Shown here piece by piece: positions 52,298 through 60,516 of a DNA stretch of 64,000 nt. Within the stretch, counting starts at the first letter, position 1; the number at the start of each line of letters is the position of its first letter. The stretch is from Chitinophaga sp. sic0106 (GTDB lineage Bacteria > Bacteroidota > Bacteroidia > Chitinophagales > Chitinophagaceae). The position numbers were made by a program, and so were the translations under genes. Where the stretch lies: the NCBI RefSeq assembly GCF_019219075.1, contig NZ_JAHUWJ010000028.1, positions 18,046 through 82,045 on the forward strand, written 5' to 3'. The notes beneath the pieces were generated by a model. That model was not told the DNA's origin and made no database searches. It saw only the letters and a list, made by a program, of their open reading frames with translations.

Positions 52298-55273
52298 TTA
52301 TTTCACATTCACCAGCACCCTGATTTTCCCTTCTTTACCAGTAAGCTCTTCCAGGGCTTTACCAATCGCCTGGCCTGGCTTCAGTTTGTCCATATCCGCT
52401 TTCATGGCATAACCAGCCCTGCTGGAAGTTACCAGTATATCACCGCGGTGAATCACGCCACCCTCGTTACATACCTTGGTAGGAATCACGCCTACTACAC
52501 CCATTGGCACCTGGTGCGATAAATCATCGTCTATACCGGCTTCTGTCAGTAACATCCCCGGTTTGGTCGCATACACGCCTGCCACCAACGTAGAATAAGC
52601 ATCCTGGGAACGCTCCACCGTACGGTCAGCAGTAGTGGAAATCACCAATACATCGCCGGCTTCGTAATCAGCCACATGACCAGTTACCTCAAACGACTCC
52701 GCAACGTCAGCACCACTGGTTTGCGTACCGCCGTTGAAGAAACCGCGACCAGCAGCGTTAATCCTGGCCACATTCACAGTTCCCGGATTACCTGATTTAA
52801 ACACCGCAATACTACCATTGCTGTGCTGCTCCAACGTGAGCACAGGATTGGTATTACCTGTATTAAAATTCACCATACGGCCCGCACGTCCCTGCCCAAA
52901 GTTTGGAACCCAGGCAAACAAGGCACTACCTGTACCATCTGCTGTGGTTTCTACACCATCACCACCATTAGAGGCATTGGCAGTTATGCCGTTGCCATTG
53001 CCATCAGCAATCGCAATCAGCGCAGGACCATTCCCGGCAGGATTGGAAGCATGGAAAAGTCCGGCAAATCCGCCAGTACCCGAGGAAATGCCATAAATAC
53101 CTGCGGTGCCAAAATTTGCAAATTGTGAGTTGACTTCACCTCTCACCGCAGGTGATGTTCCTGTTACTCTATCAACTTTAAAGTTACCCGCTATACCATT
53201 CCCTACAGTTTTTACAGTAATAACATCGCTGGTATTGCTTTCATTGAATATTTCAAACCGTCCTGCACGGCCGGTGGAAAACGATGGAACCCAGGCATAC
53301 AGCGCATTTCCGGTGCCATCTATATTGGTTTCCACACCGTTACCATTCTTGCCGGCGTTGGCAGTAATGGCATTGCCATTACCATCCGTCAGCGCAATCA
53401 GCGATGCGCCATTACCGGCCGGATTCGAAGCATAAAATAACCCTGCACGGCCACCTGTTCCGGAGGAAATACCGAAAACACCCGCGGCACCAAAGTTTCC
53501 GAAGATGGTGTTTACTTCCGCTCTCACGGCGGCACCTACACTATTGGTGTTATCCAGCAAAAACGAGGAAGCATTACCCAATGTATTGTCCGGAATATTA
53601 CCGTTACCGTTAGAGACTACCTCCAACGTATTGGCGTCAGTATTAACATTGTTGAAGTTTTCAAACCGTCCCGCACGACCAGTACTATTGTTTAAACCTA
53701 CCTGGCCTAATACACCCACGGCGCTACCAGCTGTATTGGTAGCAATGAAACCCCTTACGCCATAACCACCACCATCATTTCTACCCACTACGGCACCGGC
53801 TATGTCGCTGGTAGTTCTGCCCACCACCGCTTCACCGCCACCGTTATTATCACCTACCACACCTGCGGATGTTTGTGAACTGGTAATGCCATGCACCCCA
53901 AAACCGGCAGCAGTAGAACTTCTCACACCTGCGCCATTACCGGTAGTGGTCACATTTACCACCGTGCCATTACCTACCGAATTCACCACCAATGCATTGT
54001 TATTATTGGCATTGTTGAAAATGGAGATACTGGCCGGTATACCGTTATTACTGGTAGCCTGTAAACCTGTTCCTGTATTGCTATTGGCATATACGCCGTA
54101 CCCATTGGCACTGGCGTTACCATATACGCCAAGTCCGTTAGGAGTGGTTCCATACACGCCCCAGCCACTGCCGTTCTGCGAGCCGTACACGCCTACGCCG
54201 AGTCCGCCGGTCCCATTGTTGATACCCCGCACGCCGGACGAAAATCCTCCCGGTGAAGCACTGCTGATCAAACCTCGTACAGCGGCCACATTGGAAGTGG
54301 AGGTGCCGTTAATACCTTCAATGGAAGTGCCATCCCCACTGTTGGCAATGGAAAACAAAGTACTGGCATTATTTTCAGCGGCAATATACGGGAGCGTCAG
54401 CGCTCCACCACCGCCACCACCAATAGATGCCGGCAGCCACTCGATCCCATCAAATCTCAGGAACTGATTAGCCGTTGGTACCACGGCGCTTACAGGCACC
54501 CCCTGGATTTTAGCCACAGTAGGGCCAGGGTAGTTCCCGGTCAGATCCCCGCTGGCCGGTCCGGTAGAAAGTCCGGATGGTCCTTCAGGTCCTATAGGTC
54601 CTACAGGCCCTGCTGGTCCTATAGGTCCTGCCGGTCCGGCTGGTCCAGCTGCTCCGGGGGCTCCTGGTGTGCCTGCCGGTCCTGCTGGTCCGATTGGTCC
54701 TGCTGGTCCCATTGGTCCTAATGGACCTATGGGTCCCGGGATACCGGGAGCACCCGGAAGACCCGCTACACCCATGGCACCTTCTACACCAGGCTCTCCC
54801 TGTGGACCCGCAGGTCCTGCAGCCCCCGGAGGACCCGATGGCCCTGCCGGGCCCGCCGGGCCAGGTTGACTATTAGCTGCATATAAAGCAAAGGGCACAC
54901 TCGCCAGTTGACTGGAACCCAGTAAGGCAAATGGGCTGCCATTCACAGATGCTTCCACTTGTATAAACTGGTTCGCATCTGCCCATGGTACACCTGCAAA
55001 AGTGCCCGTAACGGGCGTGCCGGCGCCAATATGCAAAGTAAATAAGCCGAGTTGATTGCTGACTACATCATGTGTTTCCTGGTATTGTACCGGCCCATTG
55101 GCTGCGCCACCCAAAACCGAAATACGTACTTTAACAGCCGTATTGGACAGCACGGTTCCATTGGTGTTTCTGGCAATTGCCTGATAATTGATTCTCTGTA
55201 AGCTGCTCTGACCGGAGGCACCCTGTACTACAGCCATCAGAAAGAGTATAAGAACAAAGTTTCTTAATAGCAT
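52298..55273 (-). CDS. Collagen-like surface fibre protein with duplicated module
   Basis: 991 residues. Signal peptide; N-terminal module to about 136 (INYQAIARNTNGTVL ... QLASVPFALYAAN) shared with the 821-residue collagen-like protein in the same operon; collagen domain 138-237 of 33 Gly-X-Y triplets rich in GPA/GPI; DLTGNYPGPTVA linker; Gly/Asn-rich repeats; a module of about 100 residues occurring twice (582-681 and 708-808, offset 126; NFGTAGIYGISSGTGG); C-terminal domain with DVAESFEV and PMGVVGVIPTKV, seen in other bacterial fibres. Probably trimeric and extracellular. Last gene of a five-gene operon. Confidence 0.85.
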   Translation of the reverse strand: MLLRNFVLILFLMAVVQGASGQSSLQRINYQAIARNTNGTVLSNTAVKVRISVLGGAANGPVQYQETHDVVSNQLGLFTLHIGAGTPVTGTFAGVPWADANQFIQVEASVNGSPFALLGSSQLASVPFALYAANSQPGPAGPAGPSGPPGAAGPAGPQGEPGVEGAMGVAGLPGAPGIPGPIGPLGPMGPAGPIGPAGPAGTPGAPGAAGPAGPAGPIGPAGPVGPIGPEGPSGLSTGPASGDLTGNYPGPTVAKIQGVPVSAVVPTANQFLRFDGIEWLPASIGGGGGGALTLPYIAAENNASTLFSIANSGDGTSIEGINGTSTSNVAAVRGLISSASPGGFSSGVRGINNGTGGLGVGVYGSQNGSGWGVYGTTPNGLGVYGNASANGYGVYANSNTGTGLQATSNNGIPASISIFNNANNNNALVVNSVGNGTVVNVTTTGNGAGVRSSTAAGFGVHGITSSQTSAGVVGDNNGGGEAVVGRTTSDIAGAVVGRNDGGGYGVRGFIATNTAGSAVGVLGQVGLNNSTGRAGRFENFNNVNTDANTLEVVSNGNGNIPDNTLGNASSFLLDNTNSVGAAVRAEVNTIFGNFGAAGVFGISSGTGGRAGLFYASNPAGNGASLIALTDGNGNAITANAGKNGNGVETNIDGTGNALYAWVPSFSTGRAGRFEIFNESNTSDVITVKTVGNGIAGNFKVDRVTGTSPAVRGEVNSQFANFGTAGIYGISSGTGGFAGLFHASNPAGNGPALIAIADGNGNGITANASNGGDGVETTADGTGSALFAWVPNFGQGRAGRMVNFNTGNTNPVLTLEQHSNGSIAVFKSGNPGTVNVARINAAGRGFFNGGTQTSGADVAESFEVTGHVADYEAGDVLVISTTADRTVERSQDAYSTLVAGVYATKPGMLLTEAGIDDDLSHQVPMGVVGVIPTKVCNEGGVIHRGDILVTSSRAGYAMKADMDKLKPGQAIGKALEELTGKEGKIRVLVNVK

Positions 55274-55291
55274 AATCTGCTTTTTTAAGGA

Positions 55292-55663
55292 TTAGTTTTT
55301 CTTGGTTGCTTCTTCTCCCTGCGTAGGGATGTAGATTTTGGTTGGTGTGGAATCGGGAGTATGCACAGCCGCCTTTTCAGATGGGATGCTGCCGGAATTG
55401 GATTTAGACCTGGCTGCAGCGGCAACAGGCCTTTGGGTGGTAGCCGGTTTGTAATCTGTAAAAAGCACTTCCTTGGTAGGCCTGCCGGAAGGTTTGACCT
55501 GCAACTTGTCATTTACAGCAGAACGTTGATTAATCGCATCAATATCCTGCTGCATCGTTGGAAACAATCGTTGCTTTAATGATTGCCCTTCTTTGGCATC
55601 CTGGGCATGCGCTGCGGTTGCTACGGTGCAGCAAATAGTAAGTAATGTTAATAGTCTTTTCAT
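55292..55663 (-). CDS. Small secreted protein of unknown function
   Basis: About 123 residues from ATG 55663, which gives a clean signal peptide (MKRLLTLLTICCTVATAAHA); an ATG seven codons earlier also exists. The mature part is low-complexity and rich in Lys, Ser, Pro and Thr (RPVAAAARSKSNSGS), with no recognisable domain, perhaps a flexible linker or assembly factor. Placed 18 bases before the collagen-like gene and 42 after the PorV gene. Confidence 0.65.
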   Translation of the reverse strand: MKRLLTLLTICCTVATAAHAQDAKEGQSLKQRLFPTMQQDIDAINQRSAVNDKLQVKPSGRPTKEVLFTDYKPATTQRPVAAAARSKSNSGSIPSEKAAVHTPDSTPTKIYIPTQGEEATKKN

Positions 55664-55705
55664 ATCGACATGGAGGTTTATCATTATTGAATACGAGTGG
55701 CCTTG

Positions 55706-56872
55706 CTAGTGGTCTTTGTTTATATTGTAGAGTAAGGAGAACATCAGTGTTTTCTTCTGATACAAGCTGCCATCAGTAGGTATCAGGTAGGCCATGTCCA
55801 GTTCCACGTTGGAAAACCGAACGCCCAGGCCACTGGTGAAATGCTGGCGATATCCCTTGTTGGGATGCTCATAGAAATACCCTGCCCGCAAAAACAATGT
55901 CTGCTTGTAAGAGTATTCTACACCCGCGCCAATCGTGAATTCCCGCAGCTCTTCCTGGAAGCCGTCCGGCGCATCTCCGAAGGAGGAGAAAATGGATTCT
56001 ACCACTCCTCTGTTAGGGTCCTTTCCCTTCAGAATCTGGTTGGTCATTAAACCGTTGGAATCCAGGGCATAAATAGGAGGGGTAGGCACCAGCAACTTGT
56101 TCACTTCCAGAGTAAGGGTAAACGTGTTGTAGTCGGTGTTTACAAAAGCATAGCCGCCACCAATGCGTAAGTTCATTGGTAAAAAGCTCTTCCGGTCTTT
56201 ATCATCCGTGTACGACAACTTGGTGCCGATATTGGTGATACTCACGCCAAAGCTGTAACGGTTGCCAAAGTCGAGGTTGTCGGCGGTGTTCTGATAGTAA
56301 AAACCGATGTCGCCACCCACTGCCGACGCAGGCTTTTGCTGCAACCCATTGTAGTTACCTTCCCCTAGCTGGCTGCGGATATATCGCAGTGAAATGGCCA
56401 GGGAGGTGCGCTGGCCCAGCTTTCTGGCGTAGGAACCGTCTATCGCAAATTCTCTCGGATTATAATCCTGTAAAACGGTACCGTTATCATCCCGGAAGGT
56501 CATACTGCCATAATTGAAGTATTTCATGGAGATGCCTATTCCCTGATTCTGATCCTGGCCAAAGTTTTTGAAAGCGGCTACATAAGCCATGTTCGACTCA
56601 CTGTTATTTAATTCCCACATCCAGGGGGCGTAATTGGCGCTTACGCCCCAGTCGCCGGCAAATACAATCTTTGCGGCATTGGAAAACAGTGCGTTTACAT
56701 CCGGGGTCAAACCCGTAGGTGCATTACCGGCGCCGCTGCTGCGGGCATCCGGATTAACCAACAGGAAGCTGGCACCAATGTCTGGTGGCCGCTGTCCGGT
56801 TTTTTGCGCCATCAGCAGTGATGGCGCATAGAGCATGCACACAAGCAAAATCAAATAAGACTGTTTTTGCAT
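55706..56872 (-). CDS. PorV-like type IX secretion outer-membrane protein
   Basis: 388 residues, signal peptide ending LLMAQ. GASFLLVNPDARSSGAGNAP near 35 and NALFSNAAKIVFAGDWGVSA are the PorV/LptO (FadL-like barrel) start; the rest is repeated beta strands ending in an aromatic-rich strand LMFSLLYNINK. PorV shuttles type IX cargo from the translocon to the attachment complex. Being in an operon with fibre proteins and a sorting-domain protein suggests a dedicated paralogue. The core T9SS genes are not in the window. Confidence 0.82.
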   Translation of the reverse strand: MQKQSYLILLVCMLYAPSLLMAQKTGQRPPDIGASFLLVNPDARSSGAGNAPTGLTPDVNALFSNAAKIVFAGDWGVSANYAPWMWELNNSESNMAYVAAFKNFGQDQNQGIGISMKYFNYGSMTFRDDNGTVLQDYNPREFAIDGSYARKLGQRTSLAISLRYIRSQLGEGNYNGLQQKPASAVGGDIGFYYQNTADNLDFGNRYSFGVSITNIGTKLSYTDDKDRKSFLPMNLRIGGGYAFVNTDYNTFTLTLEVNKLLVPTPPIYALDSNGLMTNQILKGKDPNRGVVESIFSSFGDAPDGFQEELREFTIGAGVEYSYKQTLFLRAGYFYEHPNKGYRQHFTSGLGVRFSNVELDMAYLIPTDGSLYQKKTLMFSLLYNINKDH

Positions 56873-56903
56873 AATGGTAGCTTTTATCTATGTGCGAGGA
56901 ATG

Positions 56904-57410
56904 TTATTGAATAATGATTTTTTCAAAGAAAATCTGCGGTCCTACCTTGATCTTCAGGCGGTAAATACCTGCAGCAAATTTGTTGACGGAGATGACCACC
57001 GTGTTCCGGCCGGCTCCCATCGACTGCCCTTCCCGGTACATGCTCTGGCCGGCAGTATTGATCAATTCAATATTGACCACTGCAGCGGCGAGTAAGTCGA
57101 GCTGGACTTTAAGATTAGTAGAAGCCGGGTTAGGGAAGATGATAAACCCCTTCACCACGTTGGCGCCCGGGTCAACAGGCGGTAATTCTTCCGGTTGCTG
57201 GAAGCCTTGGGTAAGCAACACGCGGCCATCGGTAATCAGTGTGATCATCGGTTCTCCAATTGTATACTGAATACGCGTATTACCCGCTGTGCCGCTACCA
57301 CCCGCAGTTGCAGCCACCTGCCTGTTGAGGATAAGTTGAGCATGAGCAACGGTAATGCACACACTCAGCAAGAAGAGTATGCAAATACCTGCACGTGTAA
57401 ATACATTCAT
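56904..57410 (-). CDS. Type IX secretion sorting-domain (type A) protein
   Basis: 168 residues. Signal peptide, a short stretch with LNRQVAATAGGSGTAGNTRIQYTIGEPM and LLTQGFQQPEELPPV, then a type A CTD: GFIIFPNPASTNLKVQL, VNIELINTAGQ, GIYRLKIKVG. Small cargo, mostly CTD. The GEP(M)...TQGFQQPE segment is common before such CTDs. 31 bases before porV and 11 after the collagen-like gene. Confidence 0.88.
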   Translation of the reverse strand: MNVFTRAGICILFLLSVCITVAHAQLILNRQVAATAGGSGTAGNTRIQYTIGEPMITLITDGRVLLTQGFQQPEELPPVDPGANVVKGFIIFPNPASTNLKVQLDLLAAAVVNIELINTAGQSMYREGQSMGAGRNTVVISVNKFAAGIYRLKIKVGPQIFFEKIIIQ

Positions 57411-57421
57411 AGCGATACTGG

Positions 57422-59887
57422 TTAGTGTGTTTGATTGATATTTGATGCTGTTGTTTTTGGTTGATCGCCTGCACTTGATTTAACAGTAGCTTCCAGTTGC
57501 ATTAACCGTTGCGTCAGTGCTTCCACCTTGCTCAGGGCAGCTTTCAGCTCTTCATTTTCTTTTCTCAGGGTCGCCAGGTCTGTTACCTGTGAAACCAGTT
57601 TTTTGTTTGCTACTTGTAATGCTTCGCAGCGTTTGTTGAGTGCCTGCAGCATAATCAGCATGATGCCATCCATATCTCCGCTGTTGATGAGGGTGTCGCA
57701 ACCTATTTTGCCATATTTGTCTGTTCCGAATGCTGCAAAAATTTCCTGCGCAAATGGTCCATAGTGGCGGTATTGTGCTGGTGAATATGTTTTGTAGTTC
57801 CAGGAACCCAGGCGTAGCTGGTTTAACTTCTCCAGGAACTCCTCTCCATCAGCAAGGGCAAATTTTTCCTTTTTAGTGGAATCGGAAACCGCACTCCAGG
57901 AACTGCTGCCAGGAGCAAGTATGCCGCCCACACCAGCACTTCCACCAGAGGTAGGTTGCGTATAAAAAATATACCCGCCTGCGTACCGTGCTACAAACTG
58001 ATTAGCTGCAGTATTCACCACCACATCAAGGCCTGAGGAGTTATCTCCCATGATCATGCATCCATTATAGCCTGCATTCTTAGCTGCTTTGCCCAGTGCC
58101 ACGCTATAGTCTCCATCGGCGGCTACTGTATCACCGAGGGCTACAGCACTGAGTTTTGGGGCGTAGCATCTGGTGCCTATTGCTACTGCACCGGAGCCAC
58201 TGGCTTCATTTGCCCTGCCAAGCGCTACACTGGCATATCCGGATGATCTGATCGCATCTCCTGCGGCGATACTGGCAAAACCACTGGCTAGTACATTGGT
58301 GCCAAAGGCTGTTGAATTCAGTCCGGTGTTGGCATCGTCCCACTCATTGGTAACAGCGGTGCCTGCACGAAAACTTCCTTTCCCTGGATACCATATCATA
58401 TGCTCGCCCGCGCCAGTTGTTGGAATGGTGCCGATGGATTTTTTTCCTGTCGCATACATTCCTCCAAAGTCGTCCACAACAAAAGTGGTGGCGGTAGGGC
58501 CCAGACTTCCTGGATTGGTGGTCAGGGTGAGTTTGCCGGCGTCCGTAAGGTTAATACCTGTATTCGTAGGCTGATTGGTCAGTTTAAATCCGCGCAGCTG
58601 AATATCCATGGTGGCGATGTGGTTACCCAGGTTATCACCGGTAAGGTTACCTGGTATCCAGTTCGTACCGTCATATATCAGTCCCTGGCCATTTACGGGT
58701 GGGGTTGGGGAGACGTTAATGCCTCTGATGCCTGCCACCTGTGGATTGGGATAAGTACCCGTCAGATCGCCGCCTGCTGCGCCGGTTAAACTACCTGCTG
58801 GTCCTACTGGTCCTATTGGTCCCTGAGGGCCTGTGGCTCCTGTTGGTCCAACTGGTCCTGGTGCGCCGGTTGCACCTGCTGGTCCTATGGGTCCTATTGG
58901 TCCTACCGGTCCCATGGGGCCTATAAGTCCCATCGGTCCGGGAACACCCTGAGGGCCTGTTGCTCCGGCTGGTCCAGCCGGGCCTACTGGTCCTGCTATG
59001 CCGGTTGCACCAATGGGGCCGGCGGGTCCTATTGGTCCTGCAGGACCTTGAATACCTGCGGCTCCTGCCGGGCCGGGATCTCCCTGGTCGCCTTTAGGGC
59101 CGGCTAAGCCGGTAGGGCCCATGGGGCCTTGGATACCGTCGTCGCCTTTAATACCCTGTGGGCCAATGGGGCCGGTTGCTCCGGTGCCGCCGGTGAATCC
59201 GATCATACCTTGTGGGCCGGTTAAACCCTGCTCACCCTGGAGGCCTTGTGGTCCGATGGGGCCTGCTGGTCCTGCTGGTCCTGCTGGTCCTGCCTGGCCG
59301 GGCTCACCTTTAGGACCTGCCAGGCCTGCAATGCCTGCCGGGCCCTGTAGTCCCTGCAAACCCTGAGGTCCTGCGGGTCCCGCTGGTCCTGCCGGACCGG
59401 TGGCGCCTACATCTCCCTTAAGACCCTGTATGCCCTGTACACCCTGTACTCCGCGGGGTCCGGGAGAACCCGCGTTAGCGGCATACAACGCATAGGGTAC
59501 AGCAAATAGCTGGGCAGTACCCAGCTCACTGTAACTGCCGCCATTGATGGCTACTTCCACACGCAGATATTGGTTGGTATTTGCCCATGGAATAGCAGCA
59601 AAAGTGCCGGTCGTCGGGGTTCCTGTACCAATTTGCGTGGTAAATAACCCAAGTTGATTGGTTGTTAAATCATGTGTTTCCTGGTATTGGACCTGGCCTC
59701 CGGGAGAGTTGTCCAATACGGAGAAACGTATCTTTATCGGCTGGTTAGGAACTGCGGTACCACTTGCATTGCGGACTACCGCCTGATAATTAATGCCGCC
59801 CATACCGCTTTGGGCCTTGGTTTGCTGAGGTTGAAACAGGCATATGCAAGCGATCAGCATGCATATAACCCTAAGGGGTCTTTTCAT
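57422..59887 (-). CDS. Collagen-like trimeric fibre with YadA-like head repeats and S74 chaperone domain
   Basis: 821 residues. Signal peptide; N-terminal module to about 138; collagen domain about 140-366 (76 Gly-X-Y triplets); linker DLTGTYPNPQVAGI; YadA-head-like 14-residue repeats about 525-610 (ASGFASIAAGDAI, SSGYASVALGRAN); peptidase S74 intramolecular chaperone 665-770 (SDSTKKEKFALAD, LGSWNYK, YGPFAQEIFAAFG, DGIMLIMLQAL); coiled coil about 760-800. S74 domains trimerise and release themselves by autocleavage. First gene of the operon. Confidence 0.9.
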   Translation of the reverse strand: MKRPLRVICMLIACICLFQPQQTKAQSGMGGINYQAVVRNASGTAVPNQPIKIRFSVLDNSPGGQVQYQETHDLTTNQLGLFTTQIGTGTPTTGTFAAIPWANTNQYLRVEVAINGGSYSELGTAQLFAVPYALYAANAGSPGPRGVQGVQGIQGLKGDVGATGPAGPAGPAGPQGLQGLQGPAGIAGLAGPKGEPGQAGPAGPAGPAGPIGPQGLQGEQGLTGPQGMIGFTGGTGATGPIGPQGIKGDDGIQGPMGPTGLAGPKGDQGDPGPAGAAGIQGPAGPIGPAGPIGATGIAGPVGPAGPAGATGPQGVPGPMGLIGPMGPVGPIGPIGPAGATGAPGPVGPTGATGPQGPIGPVGPAGSLTGAAGGDLTGTYPNPQVAGIRGINVSPTPPVNGQGLIYDGTNWIPGNLTGDNLGNHIATMDIQLRGFKLTNQPTNTGINLTDAGKLTLTTNPGSLGPTATTFVVDDFGGMYATGKKSIGTIPTTGAGEHMIWYPGKGSFRAGTAVTNEWDDANTGLNSTAFGTNVLASGFASIAAGDAIRSSGYASVALGRANEASGSGAVAIGTRCYAPKLSAVALGDTVAADGDYSVALGKAAKNAGYNGCMIMGDNSSGLDVVVNTAANQFVARYAGGYIFYTQPTSGGSAGVGGILAPGSSSWSAVSDSTKKEKFALADGEEFLEKLNQLRLGSWNYKTYSPAQYRHYGPFAQEIFAAFGTDKYGKIGCDTLINSGDMDGIMLIMLQALNKRCEALQVANKKLVSQVTDLATLRKENEELKAALSKVEALTQRLMQLEATVKSSAGDQPKTTASNINQTH

Positions 59888-60516
59888 TTTGCAGAAGTTT
59901 TCTATCTATGGAATGGGATTAAATTCTTGTTCGTTGTGTCCTTCTGCGTAGAATAAATAGTATGGCCTGGCACCTGTCTGCACACAAATCTCGCCCTGTT
60001 AATGCGCTGGCAATAACAGTATTCATGTGCTAATGCATCAAAAATTACAATCTATCTGTCTGACTTGATGTTGCTCGAACTAAGCCTCTGGTGCAATGCA
60101 GGGGTCATATCGTTTCGATTTTGGTAAAACTCGGGGTCAGGATAAAACATTACAGAATAAGTAGTAATTCTCTCATACGTGCATTAGTTAAGGATGAACA
60201 ATAACGGTCTCCGGTGTTTAAACATTCATCACGCTGATTTCCAACTGATAGCTGTGTACCGTTCCCAATGGAACACAGAAACTGCAAAAATGTTCTCTAA
60301 ATTATCAAAACAATTATTACTTCATTGATAATAAATGAAATACGGCGGCAAATTTTCCAAATCCGGTAGATTTTTATGGGTCGGTGGCTATTGGGGAAAA
60401 AAAGCCGAAATTCGTTAAGGAATAAATAACACGCCCACCCGCCCGGGCGTTTTATTTATTACGGAAAAAAGATTACCTTTGCGCCCTAAATTGCATTATT
60501 TAGTCATTTTAATATT
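59888..60516. other. Intergenic region, 629 bp
   Basis: Divergent promoters of the collagen operon and fusA. Contains an inverted repeat AATAAATA-acACGCCC / GGGCGTtt-TATTTATT at 60421-60460 just before the fusA -7 box. No gene seen. Confidence 0.5.
60474..60481 (+). promoter_or_regulatory. -7 box of fusA
   Basis: TACCTTTG, identical to the rpsL boxes, 36 bases before the ATG. It shows that fusA has its own promoter. The hairpin at 60421-60460 overlaps the -33 zone. Confidence 0.7.

Noticed and set aside
54669..54869. Pro/Gly-rich open frames antisense to the collagen domains (also near 59121-59366)
   Set aside because: They are mirror images of the Gly-X-Y coding repeats; the minus-strand frames have signal peptides and full domain order.
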